Shown here piece by piece: positions 40,388 to 52,976 of a stretch of 64,000 nucleotides of DNA. Source of the DNA: Cymbomonas tetramitiformis (lineage: Eukaryota > Chlorophyta > Pyramimonadophyceae > Pyramimonadales > Pyramimonadaceae). Where the stretch lies: contig LGRX02035338.1 in the NCBI GenBank assembly GCA_001247695.2, forward strand, positions 24,560 to 88,559, written 5' to 3'. A program made the translations under genes and the position numbers. Within the stretch, counting starts at the first letter, position 1. Each line of letters begins with the position of its first letter. The notes under the pieces are model-generated. The model was given only the letters and a program-made list of their open reading frames with translations, had not been told where the DNA came from and made no database searches.

Positions 40388-42698
40388 GTGGCATAGAGGC
40401 TGCTTGCCAACAGTTGGGCCATAGGTTGGATAGCTATGTTAGCTATGTTGGAGGCTGAATAGCCATGATTGCACGGACTCTGTCTTCCATGATGGATAGA
40501 CCTCTGAGATATGGTGTCTGATAAATCAATACATCTGACAACAACTCAACCTTAGAAGGTCGGGTGAAGAGCTGATGATCTTTGCTGCACTGCATTTTTT
40601 TGATGTGCACTACTGAAATGCCTCGTGATATAATAATCTCACAGAATAGGCATTGTTCAATGGCGGTATGATCAGATATGTAATGATCAATGAAGACAAG
40701 ATGACCGGTATGGCTTATTCAGCAGGCATGACTACCTCAAAGAGATGCCAATACATTTCAAGACATAAGGGCAATAGACTTATTATGTAGCCTTCAAAGG
40801 CAGCTAGCATTTATGCTGCATTGGTCAGCTCGGTGGCTTTGACCTATCTAGGTGTTGTACTCAGGCCGTAGCCTGCATATTGCATTGAGTACTCTTGACA
40901 CCTTTAATGATCCAATCAGATGATATGTATGAAATATCAAGAATGGTTGCCCTTTTTCCGTGATCATCGGTGGCAGAGGCTATAGTGCTTGCACCGAATC
41001 AATATACAATTCTAGTCTGGATACATGCTAGACCAGATGTATACAAATGTCTAGGTCTTCAAAATCAAGCTCATATGTACGTCATGGCTGATGACCTTAG
41101 AAATGTTCGATACATATGTGTGTCAACTTCATGGAGTTTTGCATGGTTTGACTGCATATAGTCACGATTACCAAAACAACAAGGATGATGCAACTTACTT
41201 GTTTATTATTTGTCTTTATTATTTATTTGGGTTTTAGTTGTATTTTTTTAGCTTATCATCTTCCCCCCTCAAGGAAGTGTAAATTGCTAGGCGGTTGTCA
41301 GGCGCCGTTTAAATACAACAGAGGTCCGACCTCATATGTGATGACGTGGTAGCTTACGATGAAGCTGGACAGCAGTTCTCGGGATGCAGCCCATTGCACC
41401 GAAGGTGCATCGCAGTTTTTGGGATGCAGCCCGAATTCACGTCATCATCGTGGGTCATATAGTGCCCATGTATGTGCTGTACAAAATACAACACTACCCT
41501 CCAGCGGCGAAGTGGTTTGTTATTACCATCATCGTATGCTGTGGGATATCAAATATATAATCAGAGAGTATGGTAATATGTGTACCATGTTATCAATATC
41601 GGAGGGACGGTGTCTTCTTCAAACTCCTCATGACTATATATATAATGGTGTTGTACTGATGTCAACACCTTCTCTCTGAGTGATTTATTGATTTCAGATG
41701 TGATGTTGTGGCAGTCAACCTTGTCCGCTCGTACCGGGGGTTGTATGAAATGTGTCCAAGTCATCGGCACGAGACAGTCATATTGTGTCCATGCATACGC
41801 GATCTTAGCGCAGGTCACAATACAGTGCCCGAGCATACGCGATTTTAGCGTAGGTCACATTGTGCCTCAATTTATTACATCTGAGGAAATCTATCACTCA
41901 TGTTTATGAGTTTAGACAACATTGTACTGATTGCAACGCTTTTTCTGATGATTTATATATCACAGATTATACCAAATGTGGTGATCAGTCCAGTGCAAAA
42001 TTTTGTCACCGGAATGTACAGGGATTGTGAATGATTGCAATCCAGCCGGAGGAATAATCTCAGCAGCTGTTCTGTACTAATGAATTCATCGGAGTTATAC
42101 TCATTTCGACGATTCGAAACCCATGTCATTTGTAGTGATGACAACTCATATGAATATATAGGGGTTTCCTCAGAATGCTTTTATGTGATGTCAACATATT
42201 ATGAACAATTCACTTGCATCCTAGGACGAAGGAGTTACGCCTGGAAGGTTTTGCATGGTGGTCACCCAACAGTTATCAGCTGTTATTCGGGTGCCACATT
42301 CTGCCTTCAGTACTGGGACTATATCAACCAGTCCTACAGCGATGCACCTGTCCTTCCCACTCTTATGTACGGCTATAGTGCCAAAGTGTATCAGGTGGGA
42401 TATATATATATATATTATAACTATCATCTTCTGATCCAATGATGTGATATTAAGCATGGTATCAGGTTATGTGTTATATATATAGTTCAGCATTCCGAAC
42501 TTTCTCGAGGATGTAGTTGCTGAGCAATAGTCAACTTATAGTGATTGGGATATAGTTTCCCATCCGAGTTTACACTTATTAGTGACGGTGGGTTTAACGT
42601 TGTACAGATTTCAACGTTACTTGTGGATGCAGTGGTTTTATCAAAAGCAATCCATCAGAAATCACCATATCGGAATATAAAATGGATGTGTGTGTGTG

Positions 42699-42732
<34 letters not shown>

Positions 42733-44960
42733 ATTGTACATGTATTATATTTGTACATTGATATAATGAGGTGACGTATATATATGGTTCCACCTTCTTC
42801 CCCCCTCAAGGAAGTGTGAATTCCATAGGCAGTTGTCAATAAGTGCCTATTACCTCATTAAGCAGCATGCAATCCTCATAGGAAGCAGCTGTACAGTTAT
42901 TGGGTTACTGCCCTACAGTTATTGGGTTGTTGCCCGATATATTGGTCATGAATGTGCTGATTTCAGCATGACCAAAATGCCAAATATAGTGTGGTTCACC
43001 AGTATTTAATGGCATTTTAGGGTGTTTCGGGTTACTGTGACCCTCATCACCTACAGTGACCTTAGGGTGTTACATTGTATCAGTAACACCTAATTATATC
43101 AAATTTAAGCAGTATGAACATTTCCTGAAGGAATTAAGCAAAACTGCATTCAGCATGTCACTGTTTACTAGGTGGTATTTGAGAGGTACGTTACACCCCC
43201 TAGTTTTTGCACGTGATTTGTAGGGTGTTTTAGGGTGTTACAAGTGCTCACAAATTTTGGCATATATTGTTGATAGGTAAAAAATTGGATCAGCAATTGG
43301 ACCCGAATTTTCATTTTGTAATCTTACGTGTGAGATTTTTACCCATTTTCGCCAGTTTTTTACTTATAAGTCAGTGTGTGTGTGAGCACTAGGTGTATAC
43401 TACAATGTATACAGCTGTTACACCTCTGTAATATATCTCACCTGAATACATGAAATGGAATTTGACATTTTTCATGTTGGTATGTGAAGATATATGTATG
43501 GTCAATATTTGGTACATTGGGTTTTACTGATTGAAACCCATGATAAATAGACCAAACCCTAATGTGAATATATAGGTGTATCAACTTTAAGTGCAGTCAC
43601 TTAAGTGATAACTTGTCAGTAACCTATCATCTACTTGGGCATATGGCGGTGCACTGAAAGAGTATCAAAGTGATATCTTCAGATTCCAAGGAAATTAGAA
43701 CAAAGCTTGATTAATGAATCAGAGCGGTGTTTGTAATAACCTCTATCAGCTGTCAATATGATTACTGATCTGAGAGAGTTACATGCATTTAAACTGATCA
43801 GAACTGTATCAATTGTCAGAATGCAATGTAGAAGTTGGTGTTGCTCCAGCGATAGTAAAGGTATGGACAGTGTTCAGCAGTTACCAGCTGCATTATGAAC
43901 ACTGTATACTGCCTTCGGGTCTGGAGATATTCTCCATCCAGCCCTACAGCATGTGGTTTTATCCTGTTTACCATAACTATCGCCATCACTGACATCCAAC
44001 ACGCACATGTGTTTGTTGGATGGTATCTACATTATCATACACGTGGTTGATATTATAGTTGATCATTTCACTTACTGAATCAGTGAATGTCAATATAGTG
44101 TCAGTGATTGTGCATTGTGCAGGTACTTGCTGATTTAGTACACTTAAGCAAATTGATGGTGATTTATCATACAAGATAATCTGTATACCACTGGACAGCA
44201 TGTGGCTAGTATGATGCATATCAATTTGGTTAGTAAGTTGTAATCCTGCATATCTCATCATGATGAATGATGAGTTGATTGATATATTTCACAAGTGGCT
44301 CCGGTGAGTATTCCATCTTTGATCAACAGTAGAACAGTTATCCATCCCAAATCCTACGTCAGGAATAACTGAGCTAATTACTGTCTTTATGATCAAGATT
44401 GGCACCTTATACCAAGTGGATTCATTTATAGTCTATACTTGCACAGCAGGTATGCTATATGGTATATTGATGCAACATCTAGTAGGTGTGTAAGATGTGC
44501 ATATTTACAGTGTAGCATAGTTGTATTGCTTGATCAACCCCCGGTTCCATAGGGTACAAACCTATGGTCGGTTAGGCGCGGACAGACAGTCACCAAATCG
44601 ATCAACGGAACTACATGGTGATTTCAAGATAAGTCCTTACTTTTTAATCTTGCAATACTGCCATGATACACTGTCAATATATGCATATGTATGCCAACTG
44701 TTATCGTGATCAAGTTGGATATGCATATGTGTGCATGTATGCCAAGCATTTGTGACCAGACTGATTATTATAACAGTATGGATGGTGCACAAGTTACAGT
44801 ATAATGGCAAGTTGTAGTGTGTGATAATAATGATGACTTGTGGTTAGTGGTATAAGTGTATTAACTTATCACTCACTGTCAGCATGTATTGTAACAGTGG
44901 AATTGTGTTGCATGGTGTATATTATATTAAGTGTGTGAAATGATGATGACAGTGCACACT
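40388..44960. other. E3 interior, A/T-rich, no supported gene
   Basis: Two related segments begin CTTCCCCCCTCAAGGAAGTG at about 41261 and 42800 and are each followed by the 20-nt CAGTT..GCAGCCC motif (about 41370 and 41415) or its variant (about 42893 and 42921), suggesting an internal duplication. A (TA)n tract is at 42700-42720. 43525-43570 shares sequence with E1 9400-9450. A minus-strand open stretch at 43986-44261 has no motif. Confidence 0.5.
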
Positions 44961-45180
44961 ATGCTGGAAACAGCCGAACAGGCAGTGGGGACCCGCTGCC
45001 GACGGTGAAACAACGGATCACTAAACTCGGATATGCAAACGATATATACCCGAGATGAGTGACACAGGCTGACCACCGAAGATGACATACAGGAATGACA
45101 CTAGACTGTACGAACTAGTCGTAGTGTCAATTCCAGCACACCACCTCATTTGAGGTGGACCAGCTAGTGACACTCACCAC
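44961..45180. repeat. Truncated copy of the AAACAGC fold-back element
   Basis: 44961-45065 matches the left arm of the element at 46729-47036 in the same orientation, but the adjoining unique part (caggctgaccaccgaag onward) is in the opposite orientation to that in the intact copy. The right arm is missing. Confidence 0.75.
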
Positions 45181-45588
45181 CCTAGCTACTAGAGTTTACA
45201 GAGAATGTAAAGAGATGTCAACTCTAGTCAGCTAGCAAAGTCACAGGTGGCATGATGAAAGTCAGGCTAGCATAACAAATACTTGCTAAGCCTAGGAAAT
45301 TGCTAGGACCAATTCCGGTCGGCTAAAATTAATGCTCTGCCAGCTAGTGGTGGGCGCTCTGACAAATCTCGCCTGTCTGCATGTGATGGAGAATGCTAAA
45401 AGAAATTCCGCCTGTCGGTTTAGCTTTAATTCTTCTGCGAACTGTAAAGGTCTCCTGCCATAAAAAATGTTCGTCTTAATTGATAAAGTTGCCCGCTAGT
45501 GGTGAGAATTACAGCAACATTCTTCTGCCCAAAACTACAGCAAGTGGTGGAGATTGATAACGTGAGCACCGCCTGTCTGTTTAGAAAA

Positions 45589-46497
45589 CTAATAGTAGCC
45601 ATCACGAGAATCAAAGTCAGCATCTTCCCCATAGTAAGATTCTTCATCATAAAAACCAGCACCACCAGTTTCGTCGGAATCGTGGGCTCCTGCCTCCCAG
45701 GCAGCCCACTCTTCTGCGGTGTACTCGATCGCATCGTCCGCAGTAGGTTCATCTTCAAAAGAAACTGCGTCAACATTGAACTCGTGTTGTGGTAAAAATT
45801 CCTCCCCAAGTGGGGGCTCTAAAACACCACCGTAAGATTCTCCCTGAAAACCTGTGTCCAGAGAATAATCCCGTTCCAATCGATCGGACGAAAAATGCGG
45901 AGCGGCCAAGTGGCCATCTTGCTCCTCTTCCTCCTCACAACTGCCGCTGGAATCATCGAAATACCCAAGTGGGTACTCCGATTCATCCTCATCCTCACTA
46001 GGTAAATACTCCTCATAACTTCGAACAACCCCAGAGCCCATATAGGGAGGTACAATGGGAGGTGCATGGACATAGTGAACTTCCGCGCGGACAGGAGGGG
46101 CCTGCCGCACGGCGTCGCTCGCCCTAGTGGCACTAGGGGAGGGTCTAGTGGTGGAAATCTGAGTTGAAACTGATTGGGACGCCAAAATCGCCGGCGCATC
46201 GCCCACTCCTACTTCGCAAAATCTTCCGTTCGAAATTCCAGAACCAGCGGTCTCGGCCGAGATACCACCAACTTGTGGCTCACTAGCCACCAAGATGTTC
46301 AATACTATCGGAATATTCTCGTACGATACTGCCGAAATCTGAGCCGCCTCACGGAAATGCGAAATAGCTAAATGCATGGAAGTGCACAAAGAGATGAGCT
46401 GTGATCTTTTGAGAGTTGGCACTCTCGGACGCAAATCCAGAGTCAACCGATGCCAAAAGAGCTAGGAGCTCTTCACTCGAAGAAATCTGCTGCGAAT
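45589..46497 (-). pseudogene. Acidic gag-like ORF of E3 (frameshifted)
   Basis: The N-terminal piece starts at an ATG at 46497 (MDSQQISSSEELLALLASVD). The frame changes near 46400, after which the frame of 45589-46446 continues with FREAAQISAVSYENIPIVLN, a Pro/Ser-rich part, and a very acidic, Tyr-rich C-terminus (YEEYLPSEDEDESEYPLGYF, DYEES-type repeats) ending GYY. No zinc knuckle is seen. On the minus strand it lies 1.7 kb downstream of the 5' LTR, where gag is expected. Function is unproven. Confidence 0.45.
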
Positions 46498-46728
46498 CCA
46501 TCAAAGAAACCGAGATCCAATAATGAAATAACGGAACAAAAATCGTAGGAGGCCACCCCGTCGTAATCACCCAAAGCCGTAAGCAGCCGCCTCCAGAAAA
46601 TACGTAGAATACGCTCTAAAGCGTCCCACAAGGCGCGGAGACGCTCAACCGAAAGATAGGGCGGAAATGAAATAAAATTCTACGCCAAAATTCAGTTCAC
46701 GCGAACGTGAGAGGGACCATAAGCTGCT

Positions 46729-47036
46729 AGAAACAGCTGAACAGGCAGTGGGGACCCGCTGCCGACGGTGAAACAACGGATCACTAAACTCGGATATACA
46801 AACGATATATACCCGAGATGAGTGTCACTAGCTGGTCCACCTCAGATGAGGTGGTGTGCTGGAATTGACACTACGACTAGTTCGTACAGTCTAGTGTCAT
46901 TCCTGTATGTCATCTTCGGTGGTAAGCCTGTGTCACTCATCTCGGGTATATATCGTTTGTATATCCGAGTTTAGTGATCCGTTGTTTCACCGTCGGCAGC
47001 GGGTCCCCACTGCCTGTTCAGCTGTTTCTAGCACAC
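46729..47036. mobile_element. AAACAGC fold-back element, intact copy
   Basis: A left arm starting GCTAGAAACAGCTGAACAGG pairs with the right arm ending CCTGTTCAGCTGTTTCTAGC over about 105 bp, around an 85-bp centre. The arms include GGGGACCCGCTGCCGACGG and GATATATACCCGAGATGAG. No ORF. A truncated relative is at 44961-45180. Confidence 0.85.
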
Positions 47037-47826
47037 TATTATTATACAGCATATGTGTGTATACTGCTGATTGGTATAATACACATATGACTGCGCAGCA
47101 TCAATGTTCATCTGATGAAATTGTACGTCCGACTGCAAATATTGTATGTTCATCTGCGAGTATTTGAACGAACATTATGATTGCATGCTATCTATGTGCG
47201 CGCGCAACACATATTGTATGACGCGCTGCATGCAGATGCATCACAGATCATGCGCCCTCCATCGCGCGTCCCCTGTACAAGACGAAATCATAGCAGGTGC
47301 GCATCGCCTGACGAGATAAATCATCGTACGTGCGCGTCGATGAGCGATTCGTGTAAATCATCTGCAAATAACGAATCATATGCATGCGCTGCACTGAACG
47401 ATTAGTGCGGATAGCGAACATCGCTGTCGCCGGTGTATGTCGCATGGTATGAATGCCATCGCGCGTATAACGAAACTCCGTGCGTTCTGCCGCAGTTGAT
47501 ACGAATCATACATACTGATGATGATTTTTCGTTCGCGCGTCCGTATGTCGCATATCGTACCAACCCTGCGAAATGCTGACAGCATGTATGTGCGATCCGT
47601 ACGCAATGCGCACACCTTGTCGCTGATTATTTGCTGACGATGTTACTGCGAATGCTATCAGCTGCGAATGCGTTCGCGATGATGATTTCTCGCGCACTCC
47701 GTTTGCTGACGATGTTGCAGCGAATGCTGTTATTCGCTTGTAGATATTCGATATATTCGTATATGTGCGAGCCCTGTCGCTGGTATGTATGCGCGATACC
47801 TGTCACACACACAGTGTACAATCTAT
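47037..47826. other. E3 leader region, no gene
   Basis: Rich in ATCGCGCG/TGCATGCG-type words and repeats such as GCTGACGATGTTACTGCGAA (47634, 47705). On the minus strand this is the sequence just inside the 5' LTR. No ORF with a motif. Confidence 0.5.
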
Positions 47827-48107
47827 CAGGGTAGATATCTTCCGCGGAGGCGACTCGGCCCGCATTGGGAATTTACTTCGGCCACATTTCGGCCCGTCTC
47901 GGCCCGAACCCAAAATTGCCCGCCGCAGGCGCAAAATTTTAATTTTAAGTATGACAATTTGTCAAAAATCGATAAAATTTTGGAAATTTATCGATTTTCC
48001 CCTCAATGCGACTCGGCCCATCCGCAACTTTTCCTTCGGCCCGCCTTCGGCCCGGGCCTCCGTGACACGGCCCCGGGCCGGCCAATCCCAGGAAGATATC
48101 TTCCCTG
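47827..48107. mobile_element. CAGGG hAT-type MITE copy 2 (281 bp)
   Basis: Ends CAGGGTAGATATCTTCC and GGAAGATATCTTCCCTG, with the 8-bp duplication CAATCTAT at 47819-47826 and 48108-48115. The interior (CTCGGCCCG repeats, AAAATCGATAAAATTTTGG) is nearly identical to 50124-50395. Inserted in E3 just inside its 5' LTR. Confidence 0.93.
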
Positions 48108-48186
48108 CAATCTATATACAATATATCTACTGCTGCACACACTCTTATGTAGTCCTCGGTTCGTCGCGTGGACGGAGAATAACCAC

Positions 48187-48757
48187 TGTCAAGGTTGATA
48201 TACAACCTTTCAGACTATGCGGCTGCTATTGAACTGTAGCAACGCGCAACAATATTTGGTGGGGTATGAGTGCAGTCTCTGGTGTCCAGAAGTATCTGCT
48301 TGAGCGCAATGCTCCTCATATACCAATGCCCTCACGCTTCATAAGCGTCGTACCACCATCGGGTTGTGAACCCGAAGGCATTGGGTGAACTAACAGTATC
48401 GGCTGGTCGAATTAGCCTGTTAATACCCGCATGTTGTTCAGTTCATGCTTGAAGCGAAGACGCGTCCTCTCAGAACAGTTTGTTCTTCAAGAACTTGTCT
48501 TGCCACGCCATCGAGATGCCGTACCCGGCCTCTCGATGACAGATGTCACTCATGGTGAGTGGATGACAGATATTATGACTGTACATGTCATAGTCGACCG
48601 TACTGACAATACTCGACGACTGTATGTCATTATAACATATGACATGACATGACATGACATGACATGACATGACATGACATGACATGACATGACATGTATG
48701 ACAGGTATGACACGTATGACATGTATGACACATATGTCATCGGTCATATCCCTGACA
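48187..48757 (-). repeat. E3 5' LTR (571 bp)
   Basis: Partner of 35812-36337. The length difference comes mostly from an expanded GACAT microsatellite (48640-48695). On the minus strand it would drive E3 transcription. Confidence 0.93.
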
Positions 48758-49906
48758 GCCAGAGGCAACTAGATAAGCTAGAGAGATATTAATGTGTAGA
48801 TTCTCTGATTAGGATTTGTGTAGGTGGCAGATGATGATATGCCAGCCGATATAGGACAGATCGATCAGAGATCTGAAAGGCGCGCCTTGAAAGTATAAGA
48901 CATGAATTGTAGCCCAGTGGAGGCTGTTCTAGCTTGAAGTAATTATTTGGAAGAGCTTTGGCTTACCCTGTCAAATACTGGTCAATCTTTCCTGCCATAA
49001 AGATATTGCAATGTGTTCAATTGTAGCCTTGTTCAACTGTTTATCTAGAACATAGCAATTTGTATACACTGCAAAATTGCCGAAAAACGGACCTGTGCCC
49101 CAAGATTGGCAGCAGATTTACCTCTGACTGACCCTTGAGCTTGCTCGGATACAGTCAAGTGCTCACGACGGCTTCACTTGGAAGTGGTATTGCTCTACAA
49201 CCTTCCTTGCTGCGCCTTTTGCTCTTCCCCTTTCTCCCTGTATGAACATTGATGCTTTATCAACACTGTTATGCAACAAAGTGGTCAGAAAGTGGGAGCT
49301 GAAGCCGTCGTAAAGTCATATTTTACCGGGATTAATAAACAGAGTCCCCGACCCGGGAGTGAAAAGTGGGCAATTAGCCAGATTGAAAAAAGAGGACTTT
49401 GGAGGCAGTTTTAACGGGTATCAAAAAATTTCAGCCATTGCTAAATGAGTTTTTTACGTTTGGAAACTGGCCCCGACACCTGGGTCCTCACAGATTACCA
49501 CATTTTAAATTGGGATGGCCGACAGGCACGACCGACTCATAATTAGACAAAATTGAGCTCAGCAGACCACATGGGAGGAGACAGACGTCAGGAGGAATAC
49601 TTTCCCAAAATCTTTTGTATCCTTTAACGGTTAAAAATAGTCTCCACCCTTGAGGACTGACAGATCTGCCCAGATTGCTTCCGGATTGGCTGCAGAAATT
49701 GACGCATTTTTTCAGATTTTCACTCCATGTCAGAAATTTACCCACCAGAAACAACATAGCACTATGGAAAGCATTTTTTCTTGTTTCACAACGACTTCCA
49801 CTGCAACAAACAAAAGAAATTATAGGCTTTCTGGGGAATTTGACCAAATTTGACAGATTTGACTTCACCAACGGTCATATCTCCACTTTTCGCCTTCAAA
49901 TGCAGC
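48758..49906. other. Tail of the acidic gene, then intergenic sequence
   Basis: 48758-48762 is the GCCAG duplication; the interrupted acidic gene ends at TAG (48768-48770) shortly after. The rest has no gene with a motif. Confidence 0.5.
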
Positions 49907-50528
49907 ATGATGCAAAACGCCAACACGGGGCGCTCACCTCCAACGTCGCCTACGTCCACACCCAGGCGTACTGGAGGACGCCAGCCCAGTCAGCGCAGCA
50001 CGAGAGGAGCCGCTGCTACTGGAGAGCTCACTAACAAGGGCGCTAAGGGCACCTACAACAAGGCGCCCTCTCCTGGGCAGCCGCTGAAGGCTGCGACAGC
50101 AGCAGGTGAGCCGGACTTCCACACAGGGTAGATATCTTACGCGGAGGTGACTCGGCCCGCATCGGGAATCCACTTCGGCCACATTTCGGCCCGTCTCGGC
50201 CCGAACCCAAAATTGCCCGCAAAATTTTAATTTTAAGTATGATAATTTGTCAAAAATCGATAAAATTTTGGAAATTTATCGATTTTCCCCTCAATGCGAC
50301 TCGGCCCGTCCGCAACTTTTCCTTCGGCCCGCCTTCGGCCCGGGCCTCCGTGACACGGCCCCGGGCCGGCCAATCCCAGGAAGATATCTTTCCTGCTTCC
50401 ACATACCAAAAAGGAAGCCAGCATTGTCAGCTGCGGCCCCTGAGTTTCACAGCCTCATGACACCTCTATCTGGAAACTGGACCAACCTGTGTGACACCTC
50501 CAATGGAAGAAACGGTAACGGTACCTAA
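49907..50528 (+). pseudogene. Basic, Thr/Pro-rich coding segment split by a MITE
   Basis: From ATG 49907 the frame reads MMQNANTGRSPPTSPTSTPR and stays open to the MITE at 50124. Set aside the MITE and one CTTCCACA copy, and the same frame continues (50404-50528, AAAPEFHSLMTPLSGNWTNL) to a TAA at 50526-50528. The frame conservation on both sides supports an originally continuous coding region of about 116 aa, possibly one exon of something larger (a donor-like AACGGTAACGG is near its end). Thr/Pro/Arg composition resembles disordered or gag-like N-termini. Function unknown. Confidence 0.45.
50124..50395. mobile_element. CAGGG hAT-type MITE copy 3 (272 bp)
   Basis: Starts CAGGGTAGATATCTTACG and ends GGAAGATATCTTTCCTG; 8-bp duplication CTTCCACA at 50116-50123 and 50396-50403. 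Lacks about 10 bp (the CGCAGGCG stretch) present in copy 2. Confidence 0.93.
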
Positions 50529-50646
50529 GCTATTACCTAATCCGCCTCAGCGTCATGCAAGGGCAGCGTCACCACGGGTGCTGACAGTTGCCACCCCCGG
50601 TGCAGGGCTGAATATGAGAGCAACCCCTCATGGCTACTGCCCGACA

Positions 50647-50692
50647 GTCCTTGTGATAGGACTGGAATCTCGTTCAGTCCTATCACAAGGAC
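50647..50692. other. Perfect 17-bp hairpin
   Basis: GTCCTTGTGATAGGACT (50647-50663) is the inverse of AGTCCTATCACAAGGAC (50676-50692) around a 12-nt loop. A hairpin of similar layout (TTGTGGGAGGACC/GGTCCTCCCACAA) is at 58480-58516. Confidence 0.85.
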
Positions 50693-51099
50693 CGGACGCG
50701 CGGGATTCTTTTTAACCACCCTCTTGATGCTCCTAGTGCCTATCCTCCGGATTGTAGTCTCATTGGGACCTAAACTGGGTACCCCTTTGCCCGCTTGCCT
50801 AAATAATGTCGCAATTTCATGCTACGTTATCAACATTAAGCATGGGTAGCGTTAAAAATTACTAAATTCCAACCGCACCAGAGTGATATTTTCGGGTTTT
50901 GTATACCCAGGCAACTTCAACCGATATTTTGAGGGCGAAGATGACCTCCGATCATTTTTTGGTAAGACACTGAAGAAAGAGCAGCTCGCGAACTTGACAA
51001 CATAGGTCTCCGAATTTTCACAGGACCTTCGTGGAGGTAGCTAGCGTGAGAAACCTCTACAAATTTAGGACGCCTGTACCCGACATGTACCCGCAGTGC

Positions 51100-51400
51100 C
51101 GACAACGGATCCGGAGCAGCTCCGTCTCCGTTGTACGGAGCACCGATTTTACCAGGCTCCGGCTCCGTAGGAGCCCGCGAGATCGAGGATTCGCATTGCT
51201 CCGTCTCCGACGGGGCGTTGAAAAGTCAGGCTCTGGCTCCGTAGGAGCCAACCGAGTCCAAGCTCCGTGCTGATCTGGCTCCGACGGTGCAAAATATAAT
51301 CAGCCTCCGAGCCCGCGGAGCCGTGAAAATTTAGGCTCCGATGCGATCCGCGCTCCGCGGATTCATATTTTGTCACGCTCCGGCTCCGAATCCGGGCGGA
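51100..51400. repeat. GGCTCC/GGAGCC hairpin-rich repeat, block 1
   Basis: Imperfect repeats of GGCTCCGTAGGAGCC-type palindromes with spacers of about 35-40 bp. Apparent open stretches on both strands (Arg-Ser/Pro-Glu repeats) are by-products of the repeat, not genes. Block 2 lies at 52220-52445. Confidence 0.8.
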
Positions 51401-51579
51401 TCTAACAACATTTTACGGGGTAGACAAAAATCCTGAGTTAGCTTTGAATGGCGCAGTCGGTCCGCCCACCATCTCACCATGGCCCCTCCAAGGCCTGCAG
51501 CTGTTCAGACCTCACTCCCTTGCGAGATCATAAAAAAATACCCAGGTCCTGAACAAGTCGATATGGCTGTCGTGGTGAA

Positions 51580-51933
51580 CATGCGGTCAGTATTCGGTGC
51601 AATCGGAATTTTCAGGGAAACGTGCGACATGTGTCGTTATAATGATAGGGTTTACTGATCGGACCATAACATACGCCTCGCTTATCCATTCGTCCCGTAA
51701 TTTCGTGCCACGTGTAGAGGAGTTCAATGCCGTCATTTCAGGCTATCGAACGTAGGCATGCGGTCAGTATTCGGTGGAATCGGAATTTTCAGGGAAACGT
51801 GCGACATGTGTCGTTATAATGATAGGGTTTACTGATCGGACCATAACATACGCCTCGCTTATCCATTCGTCCCGTAATTTCGTGCCACGTGTAGAGGAGT
51901 TCAATGTCGTCATTTCAAGCTATCAAACGTATC
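51580..51933. repeat. 177-bp unit duplicated in tandem
   Basis: CATGCGGTCAGTATTCGGTG recurs at 51580 and 51757; the two 177-bp units differ at only a few positions. Non-coding. Adjacent sequence to 52220 shows nothing else. Confidence 0.9.
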
Positions 51934-52219
51934 AGGCATAACCCCTTTAAAACTCCAGGAAATTTATGCGTAATTTGGGCTGTTATTTTAGAGGATTAGA
52001 TATTTATCAATCCGCCCGGCGGTGCTGTGCTCCGAAGCGGTGCTAAGGCGCGGTGCACGGACCGGCTCCCCGCACTCAGGTGACATCGTTGTAAACCATT
52101 TTCGACTATGCCGAATCCACTGGCGAGGAGTCTAAACCCGGTCCGAGCGACGCGCTTCTTGGCACGCTTGGTGCCATTCTAAAACATGCACAAAAACACG
52201 GTAGGGTCCGTTCGTTCCG

Positions 52220-52445
52220 CGCAATCCGGCGGAGCTTGAAAGCTTTAGGCTCCGGCTCCGTAGGAGCGCGAAAAAGCGAGGGTTCGCCAAGCTCCGGCTC
52301 CGCAGGAGCCGAAAAAAATGAGGCTCCGGCTCCGGAGGAGCTGCCAAGCACCACGCTCCGTCCCATCCCGGCTCCGTAGGAGCCGTCGAACATGAGGGTC
52401 CGGCTCCGCAGGAGCCGGTGGACACCAGGCTCCGAGGTGGCTCCG
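52220..52445. repeat. GGCTCC/GGAGCC hairpin-rich repeat, block 2
   Basis: Same repeat class as 51100-51400: GCTCCGGCTCCGTAGGAGC and GCTCCGGCTCCGCAGGAGCC occur four to five times, each able to form a hairpin. Confidence 0.8.
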
Positions 52446-52479
52446 TTGGCTCCGTTGTCGACACTGTGTACCCGGCATG

Positions 52480-52960
52480 TACTTGGACAAGGTACATATG
52501 TACCTACCCACTCCCAACTTGGGGCCCAAAACTCAGTGAAAATCCGAGTTGTAAAAAAGTGCAATATTTTCACATATATGTCAAGGCCATGAGTGACTAA
52601 GACATCCTTGACAAGTTTCGATATAAACAAATGAGTTATTCCTTCAGAAATGGACATCCGGAAAACAGGACTGGCGTGTACCTACGTGTACCTACATGTA
52701 CCCCGTCGACGGGTACACACTTCCAGAACGGTGCATGCGGGGTGCATGTGTACGCACTCGGGCGGGTACATGTAGGTACATGCCGGGTACATGGTCCCTC
52801 GTACACATGCACCCAACGTGTACCATGCAGTACATGCTGAGTACATGCTGGGTACATGGTGTCTCGTACACATGTACCAGCCATGTACCAAATGGCAGAC
52901 TAGTGCATGTTGGGTACATGCGAACGCACCCCCTTAGTACGACGTGGGTACATAGTTACC
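52480..52960. repeat. GGGTACATG/CATGTACC short-motif cluster
   Basis: More than a dozen occurrences of GTACATG or its inverse, partly as inverted pairs such as CCTACATGTACCCCG and CGGGTACATG. A second, looser cluster is at 54090-54240, within a probable intron of a transposase fragment. Confidence 0.75.
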
Positions 52961-52976
52961 CCACGCGTGTTACATA

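Larger units (their letters stand above)
35812..48757 (-). mobile_element. LTR retroelement E3, degenerate, 12.9 kb
   Basis: LTRs at 35812-36337 and 48187-48757 start TGTCAAGGTTGATATACAAC and end CATATCCCTGACA. The 5-bp target duplication GCCAG is at 35807-35811 and 48758-48762. A purine-rich tract on the minus strand (AAGAGGGGAGA, 36341-36355) abuts the left LTR, and a pol remnant at 40184-40387 is on the minus strand, so orientation is minus. The interior is mostly non-coding and hosts later insertions (39475-40070, 46729-47036, 47827-48107). Confidence 0.92.

Noticed and set aside
51057..52529. Overlapping Arg/Ser- and Pro/Glu-rich ORFs on both strands
   Set aside because: They follow the GGCTCC/GGAGCC repeat and carry no domain; repetition gives open frames in several phases.
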